Assembly: GCA_024644745.1 (NCBI GenBank)
Contig: JAHEHF010000022.1
Coordinates: 1 to 39,749, forward strand
DNA: 39,749 nt
From: Flavobacteriaceae bacterium
Lineage (GTDB): Bacteria; Bacteroidota; Bacteroidia; Flavobacteriales; Flavobacteriaceae
Direction: 5' to 3'
Positions within the stretch are counted from its first letter, which is position 1, and every line of letters starts with the position of its first letter. The translations under genes were made by a program, and so were the position numbers. Of this stretch, positions 8,639-17,678 are shown one piece after another. Under the pieces are notes generated by a model. That model searched no databases. It was given only the letters and a program-made list of their open reading frames with translations, and was not told the DNA's origin.

Positions 8639-9217
8639 TTACTTGTAAAAATTCATTTCATCCATATATTTCCATGCTCTTTCAGGCATAAGGGCTCTCA
8701 CATTTTTATTTTCTTTTACAGCTTTGCGGATAAAGGTAGCCGATATTTCGACAATGGGAGCTTCTATCAAATGCACCTTTGGATGGCTCAACAGATCAGG
8801 CACTCCTTTTTCATCCCCAATTCTTGGATACACATACAATTCATGACTCTCAAGTATTTCTTCATGGTTCTTCCATTTGTGAAATGACCGTAAATTATCC
8901 TGCCCCATAATCAGACTGAATTGATGCTGCGGGTATTTCTCAAACAAATGAACCAAAGTATTAATGGTATAATTGGGTTGGGGTAGAGTAAATTCAATAT
9001 TGGAAGGTCTTAATTTTGGGTAATCAAAAGTTGCTTCCTGCACCAACTGGTACCTGTGATGGTCGTCGAGCAGGGATTGCTTCTTCTTAAATGGATTGTG
9101 CGGCGTTACCACGAACCAGACCTCATCAAGATCCGAAAACTCCACCATGTGATTTGCGATGATCAGATGCCCTACATGGATGGGGTTATAGCTTCCAAAA
9201 AAAAGTCCTATTTTCAT
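8639..9217 (-). CDS. nadD: Nicotinate-nucleotide adenylyltransferase
   Basis: Transfers AMP from ATP to nicotinate mononucleotide in NAD synthesis. The start chosen is the ATG at 9217 (192 residues), giving MKIGLFFGSYNPIHVGH. The frame stays open for 30 more codons upstream, but that stretch would overlap gmk and does not look like the family. Nucleotidyltransferase motifs are GSYNPIHVGH near the N-terminus and ISATFIRKAV near the C-terminus. It follows gmk by 22 bases on the same strand, as the third gene of the yicC-gmk-nadD unit. Confidence 0.93.
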   Translation of the reverse strand: MKIGLFFGSYNPIHVGHLIIANHMVEFSDLDEVWFVVTPHNPFKKKQSLLDDHHRYQLVQEATFDYPKLRPSNIEFTLPQPNYTINTLVHLFEKYPQHQFSLIMGQDNLRSFHKWKNHEEILESHELYVYPRIGDEKGVPDLLSHPKVHLIEAPIVEISATFIRKAVKENKNVRALMPERAWKYMDEMNFYK

Positions 9218-9239
9218 GACAATAAGATTTACCCATGCA

Positions 9240-9824
9240 TTATTTCCCGGATATAAAATTCCCCACCAAAGTTTCCGCTTCTTTCTTGGCCGCTTCAAGA
9301 TCATCATTGACGAGAATCACATCAAAACGCCCGGCGTAGCTGATTTCCCTTTCAGCTTTGGCGATCCGCTCCTTGATCTTCTCTTCACTATCTGTTTTTC
9401 TCGCTCTCAACCGAAGTTCCATCGCCTCCAAAGAAGGTGCCTTTACAAAAACAGCGAGGGTTTTCTCCGGAAATTTCTTTTTGATCCTTAGGCCGCCAAC
9501 CACATCTATATCAAAAATAGCATGTTTGCCTTCTGCCCAAATTCTCTCCACCTCAGACTCTAAAGTTCCGTAAAAATTATCCTTATACACCTCTTCCCAT
9601 TCCACAAATTCACCGGCTTCTATATGCTTTTTAAACTGTTCTAAACTAATGAAGTGGTAGTCTTTCCCATCAACTTCATTGCCTCTTTTTTCTCTGGAGG
9701 TCACAGAAATTGAAAAATCAAGATTGAGCTCCTTCTGCTTCAGCAGATGATGTACGATCGTTGTTTTCCCTGAACCTGAAGGTGCCGAAAAAACAATTAA
9801 TTTACCTGGATTTTCCAAATTCAT
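9240..9824 (-). CDS. gmk: Guanylate kinase
   Basis: Converts GMP and ATP to GDP and ADP, an essential nucleotide step. The 194-residue length is normal. The P-loop is SAPSGSGKTT (about residues 14-23). GMP-binding blocks SVTSREKRGNEVDGKDYHF, EWEEVYKDNFYGT and the lid-region RLRARKTDSEEKI are all present. The start codon shares one base with the yicC stop codon (TAATG), so translation is probably coupled. Confidence 0.96.
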   Translation of the reverse strand: MNLENPGKLIVFSAPSGSGKTTIVHHLLKQKELNLDFSISVTSREKRGNEVDGKDYHFISLEQFKKHIEAGEFVEWEEVYKDNFYGTLESEVERIWAEGKHAIFDIDVVGGLRIKKKFPEKTLAVFVKAPSLEAMELRLRARKTDSEEKIKERIAKAEREISYAGRFDVILVNDDLEAAKKEAETLVGNFISGK

Positions 9825-10675
9825 TATAAAACATTTAACATTTGTTCTTTGATTTTTTCAAGCTCATCCTTCATTTCAACCACCACCTTCTGCATGGGTG
9901 CATAATTGGCCTTGGAACCTATCGTATTGATCTCCCTGCCTATCTCCTGAGAAATAAAACCGAGTTTTTTTCCATTGGAATCTTCACTATTGAGTTCCTG
10001 CACAAAATAACTTAGGTGGTTATTGAGTCTTACTTTTTCTTCTGTGATGTCAAGTTTTTCAAGATAATAGATAAGTTCCTGCTCAAACCTGTTCTCATCA
10101 ACCGTTTGCTGCAGTTCACTGATCGATTTTTTAAGTCTTTCTCTGACCTGTTCAAGCCTTTCTGAATCCAGATCCATCACATTTTCCAATTTTTCCTCCA
10201 AGGTTTCCACGCGCTGCTCAAAATCTGATTTAAGTTCAGCTCCTTCAGATGACCTGTGGGCCTCCAAGCTCAGGATCGCCTCCTGAATTCCCTTCTCAAT
10301 GATGCTCCACTCCGCTTCATCCAACTCTTCTTTTTCCGTCTTAAGAACATCCGGCAAACGCATGGCTATGGACAGAACATCCCCTTCTTTGCGAATATTT
10401 TCAAGCTGATCTATATAATTTGCAACGATACCAGCATTGATTTTTGTCGAAGTCTCGTCGCTTGTTGATTCAATATAAAATGACATGTCTACTTTGCCCC
10501 TAATCAGCTTTCTGGCAATGAGTCTTCTGACTTCAATTTCTTTTTCCCGATAAACACCTGGAAACCTGGTATTGATATCCAGGTTCTTACTATTGAGAGA
10601 CTTTATTTCAAGTGTAATCTTTTTTGTGTCAAGCTGTATAACAGACTTGCCATATCCTGTCATGGATTGTATCAT
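9824..10675 (-). CDS. yicC: YicC/YloC family endoribonuclease
   Basis: A 283-residue YicC-like protein opening with the family signature MIQSMTGYGKS. It ends in the conserved C-terminal domain (GKKLGFISQEIGREINTIGSKAN, then the terminal MKDELEKIKEQMLNVL). YicC of E. coli and YloC of B. subtilis have been reported as endoribonucleases; the central helical region (about 120-200) is variable and coiled-coil-like. It heads yicC-gmk-nadD, a gene order common in bacteria. A -7 element is at 10696-10703. Confidence 0.92.
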   Translation of the reverse strand: MIQSMTGYGKSVIQLDTKKITLEIKSLNSKNLDINTRFPGVYREKEIEVRRLIARKLIRGKVDMSFYIESTSDETSTKINAGIVANYIDQLENIRKEGDVLSIAMRLPDVLKTEKEELDEAEWSIIEKGIQEAILSLEAHRSSEGAELKSDFEQRVETLEEKLENVMDLDSERLEQVRERLKKSISELQQTVDENRFEQELIYYLEKLDITEEKVRLNNHLSYFVQELNSEDSNGKKLGFISQEIGREINTIGSKANYAPMQKVVVEMKDELEKIKEQMLNVL

Positions 10676-10695
10676 ATTACTGAATTAAATTTTAA

Positions 10696-10703
10696 CAAAG
10701 TTA
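10696..10703 (-). promoter_or_regulatory. -7 promoter element for yicC-gmk-nadD
   Basis: The minus strand reads TAACTTTG, a perfect TAnnTTTG, 20 bases before the yicC start codon. A possible upstream TTTG lies only 15 bases further, a little closer than usual. Confidence 0.5.
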
Positions 10704-10749
10704 CTAATAAAAAAATGCCAAAATGCTTTGAAGTCTTGATAATAATAAA

Positions 10750-11643
10750 TCAAGGCATTGCCTCCCTGGGTTTTCTGGTCACTAAAAACACTCCTATAAA
10801 AATGAGCAGCGTTGCCAATATTTTTACCGCGTTCAAGGTGTCGCTTCCCACTAGCAAAGCATAAGCGCTGGCAATAACAGGCTGCAGATAAATGAATATG
10901 CTCAGTGTTGTTGGTTTAAGTTGTCTGATGGCGATCAAATTGAACATATAAGTCATAAAGGAAGTAAAAACCACGATAAACCCTATTCTGTATACCACGG
11001 GAACCGGCAGCTGGGGCCAGTCGATCATACTGAACTCCTTCATGCCGAATGGCAACACAATGACGAGTCCAAATAAATAGAGCCATTTGGCAAGGGTTAT
11101 GGGATGGTATTTTTTTGTCAGGTTCTTGATCATGATCAGGTAAAGTGAATAAAAGGAAGCATTGGCAAAAACCAGAAGGTTTCCCAGTTTAGGATTCGGG
11201 GCAGTACCAATTTCTCTTCCCAGGACGATCAGTAAAATGGCTCCAAGCATCCCGATGAGTATTCCTCCGATTTTTTTTGCCGTTGGTTTTTCCTTTATGA
11301 TAAAAGCAGAAAAAGTAAGGACCAATATCGGGGTAATCACCATAATCACCGAAGCACTTATCGGAGTGGTCATGCTTAATCCTTTAAAAAAGGACAATTG
11401 ATTCAGAGCCATCCCAAAAACAGCAGCCAATGCAATTCTTGCATAATCCCTAACAGCTATCTTTTCCTTTTTAAAAAAAAGGCCAACGATCCAGAAAAGA
11501 ATTGTCGCCCCAAGAACCCTGAGCAAAATGAAACCAAAAGGTTTCACATATACCGGCATGACCTCCTTGGCTATGGTAAAACTGACCCCATAGATCAGAG
11601 CAGCGAGAAATGCCAATAAAAAAGCAATGTTTCTTGAATTCAT
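10750..11643 (-). CDS. EamA/DMT-family permease
   Basis: A 297-residue inner-membrane protein with about ten hydrophobic helices arranged as two repeated EamA halves (about residues 5-140 and 150-290). Family-typical sequences are seen in LLRVLGATILFW, TTPISASVIMVITPILV and the second-half block LKPTTLSIFIYLQPVIASAYALL. DMT carriers export or exchange small metabolites; nothing here identifies the substrate. It appears monocistronic. The sod terminator (11680-11713) lies just upstream, separating it from sod. Confidence 0.88.
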   Translation of the reverse strand: MNSRNIAFLLAFLAALIYGVSFTIAKEVMPVYVKPFGFILLRVLGATILFWIVGLFFKKEKIAVRDYARIALAAVFGMALNQLSFFKGLSMTTPISASVIMVITPILVLTFSAFIIKEKPTAKKIGGILIGMLGAILLIVLGREIGTAPNPKLGNLLVFANASFYSLYLIMIKNLTKKYHPITLAKWLYLFGLVIVLPFGMKEFSMIDWPQLPVPVVYRIGFIVVFTSFMTYMFNLIAIRQLKPTTLSIFIYLQPVIASAYALLVGSDTLNAVKILATLLIFIGVFLVTRKPREAMP

Positions 11644-11679
11644 TCTTTCACATTTCTTATTTGTACTGAACTCTTCTAT

Positions 11680-11713
11680 AAAAAATGAACCACGGAGCCA
11701 GAGCTCCGTGGTT
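11680..11713 (-). terminator. Rho-independent terminator after sod
   Basis: A perfect 11-bp stem (11688-11698 with 11703-11713, arm AACCACGGAGC) with a four-base loop. On the minus strand it is followed by CA and six T residues (11680-11685). It lies 30 bases past the sod stop codon. Confidence 0.9.
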
Positions 11714-11742
11714 TCTAATCATTATCAAAGTAAAAACAGCTC

Positions 11743-12351
11743 TTATTTATTGGCTGAATAACCTTTGCTCACCTCATCCCAATTGATCAAATTGAAGAAA
11801 GAGCTGATATAATCTGGCCTTCTGTTTTGGTAATGTAAATAGTATGCGTGTTCCCAAACGTCCAATCCTAAAATCGGAAAACCTCCACAACCTGTTCCAG
11901 GCATGATCGGGTTGTCCTGGTTTGGTGTGGAACATACTTTCACCTTTCCTCCCTTATGAACACATAACCAGGCCCACCCTGAACCAAATCGGGTAGCGGC
12001 AGCTTTCGAAAACACATCTTTGAAGCCCTCATAGGAGCCGAATTCTTCATTGATCGCAGCAGCCAGTTCTCCTGTAGGAGCTCCTCCTCCTTCGGGAGAC
12101 ATTATTTTCCAGAAAAGATCGTGGTTGTAAAAACCTCCTCCATTGTTTCTTACAGCCATATTGCTCATGTCAAGATTTTCCAGAATATCCAAAATTGGTT
12201 TTCCTTCAAGATCGGTTCCTGCAACTGCATTGTTCAAGTTGGTCGTATAACCATTATGGTGCTTCGAATGATGAATCTCCATGGTTCGGGCGTCAATATG
12301 AGGCTCTAAAGCATCATATGCGTATGGTAGTTTTGGTAATTGAAATGACAT
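11743..12351 (-). CDS. sodB: Superoxide dismutase (Fe/Mn type)
   Basis: Cytoplasmic dismutation of superoxide. The 202-residue length is normal. Metal ligands are in the expected places: the first His in [12 protein letters not shown], the second in [13 protein letters not shown], and Asp and His in the signature [15 protein letters not shown]. Fe or Mn specificity cannot be settled by eye, so the symbol sodB is tentative. It stands alone between a good promoter (12385-12416) and a good terminator (11680-11713). Confidence 0.93.
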   Translation of the reverse strand: MSFQLPKLPYAYDALEPHIDARTMEIHHSKHHNGYTTNLNNAVAGTDLEGKPILDILENLDMSNMAVRNNGGGFYNHDLFWKIMSPEGGGAPTGELAAAINEEFGSYEGFKDVFSKAAATRFGSGWAWLCVHKGGKVKVCSTPNQDNPIMPGTGCGGFPILGLDVWEHAYYLHYQNRRPDYISSFFNLINWDEVSKGYSANK

Positions 12352-12384
12352 AATATTAAATTTTAGTTTTTAGTTTATTTTTAC

Positions 12385-12416
12385 CAAAGATAAGAAATCC
12401 TTGTTGCGGAATTCAA
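12385..12416 (-). promoter_or_regulatory. Complete -33/-7 promoter of sod
   Basis: On the minus strand a -33 TTG (12414-12416) is followed after 21 bases by the -7 element TATCTTTG (12385-12392). Both spacing and sequence fit the Bacteroidetes consensus TTG-N17-23-TAnnTTTG. The predicted leader is about 27 nt. Confidence 0.7.
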
Positions 12417-12461
12417 TCTTATCAAATAGAAAATATTTATTTTAACATAATTCAATGCTAT

Positions 12462-13739
12462 TTAATGACCTGTCCTTATTTTGTGCAGACACTCGGCAAC
12501 TGCACTGTGGGATATGGTTTTCCCCTTGAATTCTTTGCAAATCAATTCCTTCTCGTGCAAATTTGCCTCCATCTGGTTCAGGATATTCATCAGGTGCATT
12601 TTCATGTGCCCCTGCTGAATTCCTGTGGTTGTCAATGCCCTTAAAGCAGCGAAGTTCTGTGCAAGACCCGCAACCGCCACAATCTGCATTAATTCTTTTG
12701 CTGTCGGGTTTTGCAAAATCTCCATGGAGAGCTTGGCCAGTGGGTGCAGTCTGGTTAATCCGCCTACCGTCCCTAAAGACAAGGGAAGCTCAATCCAAAA
12801 CTTAAAATATCCTCCTTCTATTTTGGCATGTGTCAGGCTTCTGTACCTTCCATCTTTAGAAGCATAGGCATGTGCCCCGGCAGCAACCGCCCTGAAATCA
12901 TTCCCTGTAGCCAGGATCACGGCATCTATGCCATTCATGATTCCCTTATTATGGGTAACGGCCCTGAAGGGTTCTACTTCTGCTATCTGAACGGCCTGAA
13001 TAAATTTACGGGCATATAATTCAGGATCTTCAGGAAAAAATGACTCTATTTTACAGGAGACCTCTGCTTTGACCAGGCATTCCGGCACATAGTTTGACAA
13101 AATGCTCATGACAATAAAAATGCCTTCTTTTTTAAATGAGTGGGCAATGGCCTCAAGACATGAATTGATGAAATTGGCGCCCATGCTGTCACCGGTTTCG
13201 AAACGCACGTGAAGCTGGTAATAATCAAGAAGGTCCGCAGTGCGGTCTCTCAATTCGATGTCTAAAATACCACCTCCTCTTTTTCTCATATTGGCAGTGA
13301 TCTCATCCGTTGCGCGGATCAGCTCATCCTTTACCCCTGAAAAGTATCGCTCAAGGTCATCCTTACTTCCCGAATAGGTGAAATGTACCTGGCCAATTTT
13401 AACAGTAGAAAGAACCTCTGCCTTAAAACCGCCTCTTTCTCCCCAAAATTTAGCTGTGAGTGATGCAGCTGCAACGACCGAACTTTCCTCTATGGCCATG
13501 GGAATAGCATAAGGCTTGCCATTGATTATAAAATTCGGGGCAATGGCATAAGGAACATAAAAGTTGCTTATGGTATTCTCTATAAACTCGTCGTGCAGTT
13601 GCTGCAGGTCTTTGTCGTCATTTAAATATTGATGAAGCGTTGCCTTGCCCTTTTCCTTGTCCTGAAAAAAATTATCAGCAAGCCAGCTAATCTTTTCTTC
13701 TTTTGTAAACCTGGAAAATCCCTTGACCATTTTTGACAT
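12462..13739 (-). CDS. mvaA: Class II hydroxymethylglutaryl-CoA reductase
   Basis: Interconverts HMG-CoA and mevalonate. Databases label this class 'degradative', but in flavobacteria it serves isoprenoid synthesis by the mevalonate route. Class II motifs are AIEESSVVAAAS (catalytic Glu, about residue 84), DSMGANFIN, HNKGIMNGIDAV (catalytic Lys), GTVGG and the C-terminal GHMKMHLMNI with the catalytic His. The start used is the ATG at 13739 (425 residues). A start at 13763 would fall on the -7 element (13761-13768), so it is unlikely. No GHMP kinase or other mevalonate gene lies next to it here. Confidence 0.93.
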   Translation of the reverse strand: MSKMVKGFSRFTKEEKISWLADNFFQDKEKGKATLHQYLNDDKDLQQLHDEFIENTISNFYVPYAIAPNFIINGKPYAIPMAIEESSVVAAASLTAKFWGERGGFKAEVLSTVKIGQVHFTYSGSKDDLERYFSGVKDELIRATDEITANMRKRGGGILDIELRDRTADLLDYYQLHVRFETGDSMGANFINSCLEAIAHSFKKEGIFIVMSILSNYVPECLVKAEVSCKIESFFPEDPELYARKFIQAVQIAEVEPFRAVTHNKGIMNGIDAVILATGNDFRAVAAGAHAYASKDGRYRSLTHAKIEGGYFKFWIELPLSLGTVGGLTRLHPLAKLSMEILQNPTAKELMQIVAVAGLAQNFAALRALTTTGIQQGHMKMHLMNILNQMEANLHEKELICKEFKGKTISHSAVAECLHKIRTGH

Positions 13740-13760
13740 ATCAGGTGAATTAGTGCAATG

Positions 13761-13768
13761 CAAATATA
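13761..13768 (-). promoter_or_regulatory. -7 promoter element for HMG-CoA reductase
   Basis: The minus strand reads TATATTTG (TAnnTTTG). It lies 21 bases upstream of the ATG at 13739 and overlaps the more upstream possible start at 13763. It therefore helps to choose the start. Confidence 0.5.
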
Positions 13769-13822
13769 ATCAATAGCAAAAGAATTATTTTATAGATAAA
13801 ATTCACCAAATAAAAGCAGAAC

Positions 13823-13858
13823 TTGAACAAATTTCAACAGGCATGCCACTTTGTTCAA
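13823..13858. repeat. 9-bp inverted repeat in a divergent control region
   Basis: TTGAACAAA (13823-13831) and TTTGTTCAA (13850-13858) are perfect inverted copies 18 bases apart, with a GGCATGCC palindrome (13840-13847) between them. They lie in the 268 bases between the divergent HMG-CoA reductase and dipeptidyl peptidase genes. This could be an operator or a transcript hairpin; there is no T tract for a terminator. Apart from this and the -7 element at 13761-13768, I see nothing in this intergenic stretch. Confidence 0.4.
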
Positions 13859-14007
13859 AAGTTTTTCTCTCAGCGCCCTTTTTATTCAATTTTTATGGAT
13901 GAAAAGTAATTTATAAAAGTCTTGATCTCACAAACTTTCTCCAAAAACTGAGAACTGATTTCATATAATTTCGTAAACTTGGGAAAAATTTTTGATAAAG
14001 CCTGCTC

Positions 14008-16212
14008 ATGAGAATTATTCTTATTCTGTTATTTGTCCTAAGCCAATCCGTTTCAGCCCAAAATAAAGAAATAACCCTCGAAGACATCTGGGTCAAAAAC
14101 ACTTTCCGAACAGAGTCGCTTGAAGCCTTCCACTCGATGAAAAACGGAGACTTCTATACCATTCTTAATCACAATTCTTACGGCACCTATCTAGACAAAT
14201 ATGATTACAAAACACTCGAAAAAGTAGAAACCCTTGTCATGAGCAAGGACCTTGAGGGTATTAAAAACTTTAATGACTACACTTTTAGTCAGGACGAAAA
14301 AAAACTGATCATTGGTGTTGACCTGGAACGGATCTACAGGCGGTCCAAAAAAGGCAGGTACTACGTTTATGACCTGAACACAAAGAGTCTTGAACTCATC
14401 TCTGAACTCGAGATCCAGGAGCCAACATTTTCTCCGGATGGAAGCAAGGTTGCCTTTGTTCATCAGAACAACCTCTATATAAAAGACCTGCAATCAAAAG
14501 AGACCCGACAGATTACAACCGATGGAGAAAAGAACAAGGTCATCAATGGCATCACCGACTGGGTCTATGAGGAGGAATTTGGTTTTGTTAGAGCCTTTGA
14601 ATGGAATCCTGCTTCCGACAAACTGGCTTTTATTCGTTTTGATGAATCCGAAGTGCCCGAATTTCAGATGGACACATACGGAAAAGGCCTGTATCCCGAA
14701 TCACAAACCTTTAAATACCCGAAAGCAGGAGAAAACAATTCTAAAGTGAGCCTTTATGTTTATGACCTTTCCGAAAGCAAAAAATACGAAGTTGACCTGA
14801 AGGATTTTAAGCCATATTATATGCGCAAAATTCAATGGACAAAGCAAGCCGGTCAGTTGGTGATTACAACCCTTAACAGGCATCAAAACAACCTGAATCT
14901 CGTTTCATATGATACCGGAAGCAAACAAGCTTCCCTGCTCCTGAATGAAACAGAAGATGCCTATATTAAAGAAAATAATGACCTGACCTTCCTCGACGAC
15001 AACAGTTTTATCTGGAGCAGCGAAAGGGATGGTTATAACCACCTGTATCATTACGATCCAAGCGGGCAGCTTAAAAATCAGATCACAAGCGGTAATTGGG
15101 AAGTAACCAAATATTACGGTTATGACAATAAGTCGAAAAAAGTCTTTTACGAATCAACCGAGGAGGGTTCAATCAACAGGAGTATTTACTCGATAGGTAT
15201 CAAAGGGAAGAAGAAGAAGAAACTCAGCACATATATCGGTGAAAACAGGGCGGCTTTCAGTAACAGCCTGAATTATTTTGTGAACACTTATTCCAGTGCC
15301 ACAACGCCCCCCGTTTATACACTGGTAGATGCCCGAACCGGTGAAGCCTTAAAAGAAATCAAAAACAACCTGAATATGGCAGAGAGAGTCTCCGAATTCA
15401 ATTTACCCGTAAAAGAATTCAGTAAACTCAAAACCATCAACGGCGATTTCAACATGTGGATGATCAAACCCATTGATTTTGACCCAGATAAAAAATATCC
15501 CCTGTTGATGTTCCAGTATTCCGGCCCGGGTTCTCAAAGCGTTACCAATAGATGGAACAATGCCTGGAGGCATGATTACTGGCACATGATGCTTAGCCAG
15601 AAAGACTATGTGATTGTATGCGTAGACGGGAGAGGGACCGGTTACAGAGGAAGGGATTTTAAAAAAGTAACCTATAAGGAACTGGGGAAATATGAGATTG
15701 AAGATCAAATTGAATCGGCCAGGGAATTAGGTAAAAGGTCTTATATAGATGAAAACAGGATCGGGATCTGGGGCTGGAGCTATGGAGGGTTTATGAGCTC
15801 CCTGGCCATTACAAAAGGAGCCGATGTGTTCAAGATGGCTATCGCAGTTGCTCCTGTCACCTCATGGAGGTATTACGATACCGTTTATACAGAAAGGTTT
15901 ATGCAGACCCCTCAGGAAAATGCTTCCGGTTATGATGAGAATTCCCCGGTGAATTTTGCTGAACTGCTCAAGGGTGATTACCTCCTGATCCACGGAACAG
16001 GAGATGACAATGTACATGTACAGAATTCCATGCAAATGATCAACGCCCTCGTTGAAGCCAATAAACAATTCGATTACTTTGCCTACCCTGACAGGGCTCA
16101 TGGGATTTACAAGGGCAAAAACACCCGATTACACCTTTTCAAAAAAATGACTACTTTTATTGACCGCTCTCTCGGAAACAATAAAGAAAAAGAGCAAAAT
16201 ATCATCGACTAA
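14008..16212 (+). CDS. Dipeptidyl peptidase IV (S9B family)
   Basis: A 734-residue secreted serine peptidase that removes X-Pro or X-Ala dipeptides from peptide N-termini. It has a signal peptide (residues 1-18, ending SVSAQ), then an eight-bladed propeller region (about 40-490) with the paired-glutamate motif VYEEEFGF that anchors the substrate amino group. The alpha/beta-hydrolase domain has Ser591 in GWSYGGF, Asp666 in GTGDDNVH and His698 in DRAHGIY, a complete triad. The stop is 16 bases before a POT transporter gene, so peptide cleavage and peptide uptake are probably co-expressed. The protein is likely periplasmic or outer-membrane associated. Confidence 0.93.
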   Translation: MRIILILLFVLSQSVSAQNKEITLEDIWVKNTFRTESLEAFHSMKNGDFYTILNHNSYGTYLDKYDYKTLEKVETLVMSKDLEGIKNFNDYTFSQDEKKLIIGVDLERIYRRSKKGRYYVYDLNTKSLELISELEIQEPTFSPDGSKVAFVHQNNLYIKDLQSKETRQITTDGEKNKVINGITDWVYEEEFGFVRAFEWNPASDKLAFIRFDESEVPEFQMDTYGKGLYPESQTFKYPKAGENNSKVSLYVYDLSESKKYEVDLKDFKPYYMRKIQWTKQAGQLVITTLNRHQNNLNLVSYDTGSKQASLLLNETEDAYIKENNDLTFLDDNSFIWSSERDGYNHLYHYDPSGQLKNQITSGNWEVTKYYGYDNKSKKVFYESTEEGSINRSIYSIGIKGKKKKKLSTYIGENRAAFSNSLNYFVNTYSSATTPPVYTLVDARTGEALKEIKNNLNMAERVSEFNLPVKEFSKLKTINGDFNMWMIKPIDFDPDKKYPLLMFQYSGPGSQSVTNRWNNAWRHDYWHMMLSQKDYVIVCVDGRGTGYRGRDFKKVTYKELGKYEIEDQIESARELGKRSYIDENRIGIWGWSYGGFMSSLAITKGADVFKMAIAVAPVTSWRYYDTVYTERFMQTPQENASGYDENSPVNFAELLKGDYLLIHGTGDDNVHVQNSMQMINALVEANKQFDYFAYPDRAHGIYKGKNTRLHLFKKMTTFIDRSLGNNKEKEQNIID

Positions 16213-16228
16213 TTTTAAACAACATTTT

Positions 16229-17614
16229 ATGGCATCCATAGCAAAAACACCGGATCAAAAAGAATTTCTTGGGCATCCTGTTGGTCTCTTCATTCTTTTT
16301 TTCACCGAAATGTGGGAGCGATTCTCCTACTACGGCATGAGGGCAATACTTGTTCTCTATCTGGTTCAGGCCACCACTGATGCAAATCCCGGTTTGGGAT
16401 GGTCCAATGGTGAAGCGCTTGCCTTATACGGATGGTATACCATGCTGGTTTATGTAGCCTCCATTCCAGGCGGATGGATCGCAGATAAATTCTTGGGCTC
16501 CAAAAAATCAGTGCTGTATGGCGGAATTCTTCTCGTTGCAGGACACAGTATCCTCGCGATTGAAGAATACTGGGCCTTTTACACAGGACTGGGGCTGATC
16601 GTCGCCGGGGTCGGTATGTTAAAGCCTAATATTTCTACCATGGTAGGGGGCTTATATACCAAGGGAGACATTCGAAGAGATAAGGGGTTTACCATATTCT
16701 ATATCGGGATCAATGTAGGTGCTTTTTTATCGAGTTTGATCGTTGGTTATGTGGGTGAAGTACATGGTTGGCATTACGGTTTTGGTTTGGCCGGTATAGG
16801 AATGGCCATGGGTTTGATACAGTACCTGCTGGGTCAGAAATATTTAAAAAACGTAGGGAATTTTTTAGGGGTTTCTGAAAACACTGTTGATAAAGAGGCC
16901 ATGAAAAAACCACTTACAAAAATTGAAAAAGACAGGATCATCGTGCTGATGATCTCCTTTTTACTGGTGATCATCTTTTGGGGTGCCTTTGAACAAGCCG
17001 GAGGATTAATGAATATTTATGCCAAAGAAAAAACAAACAGGATGTTGATGGGCTGGGAAATTCCTGCTTCCTGGTTCCAGTCTTTGAATGCCATGTTCAT
17101 CATATTTCTTGGTACATCTGTTGCCGCATATTGGGCAAAGAAAAAATTACAGGGAAAACTTTCAACTTCCCTGTTTAAAATGATCATTGGGTTGATCATT
17201 ATGGGTACAGGCTTCTTTTTTATGTCTGCTGCGGCTTCACAGTTTGAGGCCAACGGATCTTCTGCCATGTACTGGCTTGTTCTGGCTTATTTGCTGCATA
17301 CCATAGGTGAATTGTGCATTTCACCTGTTGCGCTATCTTACATCACAAAACTGGCACCTTTAAAATATGGGTCTCTGATGATGGGTATCTATTTTGCCAT
17401 GACAGGCTTTGGAAATAAATTGGCAGGATGGCTCGGAGAATCGGCAGAAGGCCTTGGAGAATTTACAGTGTTCACCGGAATCGCAATCTTTTGTATCGCT
17501 TTTGGCAGCCTGGTATTACTGTTCAGAAAAAAATTAGAGTTACTGACCCACGGCGCCGAAGATGATGAACACGTGGTCACAGAAGAGGAAAAAATAGCAT
17601 TAACAGATAATTAG
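16229..17614 (+). CDS. POT-family proton/oligopeptide symporter (first copy)
   Basis: Imports di- and tripeptides with protons across the inner membrane. The start at ATG 16229 (461 residues) gives MASIAKTPDQKEFLGHPVG; an in-frame TTG at 16160 lies inside the peptidase gene and is rejected. The proton-coupling motif ExxERFxYYG is seen as EMWERFSYYG in helix 1, and the PTR2 signature as FYIGINVGAFLSS. The late HTIGELCISPVALSY block is typical of the family. About 12-14 hydrophobic helices are visible. It follows the dipeptidyl peptidase by 16 bases and ends at a strong hairpin, with a paralogue beyond it. Confidence 0.93.
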   Translation: MASIAKTPDQKEFLGHPVGLFILFFTEMWERFSYYGMRAILVLYLVQATTDANPGLGWSNGEALALYGWYTMLVYVASIPGGWIADKFLGSKKSVLYGGILLVAGHSILAIEEYWAFYTGLGLIVAGVGMLKPNISTMVGGLYTKGDIRRDKGFTIFYIGINVGAFLSSLIVGYVGEVHGWHYGFGLAGIGMAMGLIQYLLGQKYLKNVGNFLGVSENTVDKEAMKKPLTKIEKDRIIVLMISFLLVIIFWGAFEQAGGLMNIYAKEKTNRMLMGWEIPASWFQSLNAMFIIFLGTSVAAYWAKKKLQGKLSTSLFKMIIGLIIMGTGFFFMSAAASQFEANGSSAMYWLVLAYLLHTIGELCISPVALSYITKLAPLKYGSLMMGIYFAMTGFGNKLAGWLGESAEGLGEFTVFTGIAIFCIAFGSLVLLFRKKLELLTHGAEDDEHVVTEEEKIALTDN

Positions 17615-17620
17615 AACCAT

Positions 17621-17657
17621 CCCCCTTTAAGAAAAACATTCTTAAGGGGGTTTTTTT
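17621..17657 (+). terminator. Rho-independent terminator between the two POT genes
   Basis: A 12-bp stem with one bulged T (17621-17633 with 17639-17650; outer arms CCCCC and GGGGG) and a five-base loop runs into seven T residues (17651-17657). Only 21 bases separate it from the next start codon. Confidence 0.9.
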
Positions 17658-17678
17658 GATATTCCAAATATTTAATTT

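Noticed and set aside
8273-8887. Open frame of 204 codons on the plus strand across the M23-nadD gap.
   Set aside because: It runs antisense to the M23 and nadD genes, which have clear catalytic motifs, and the translated product resembles nothing.
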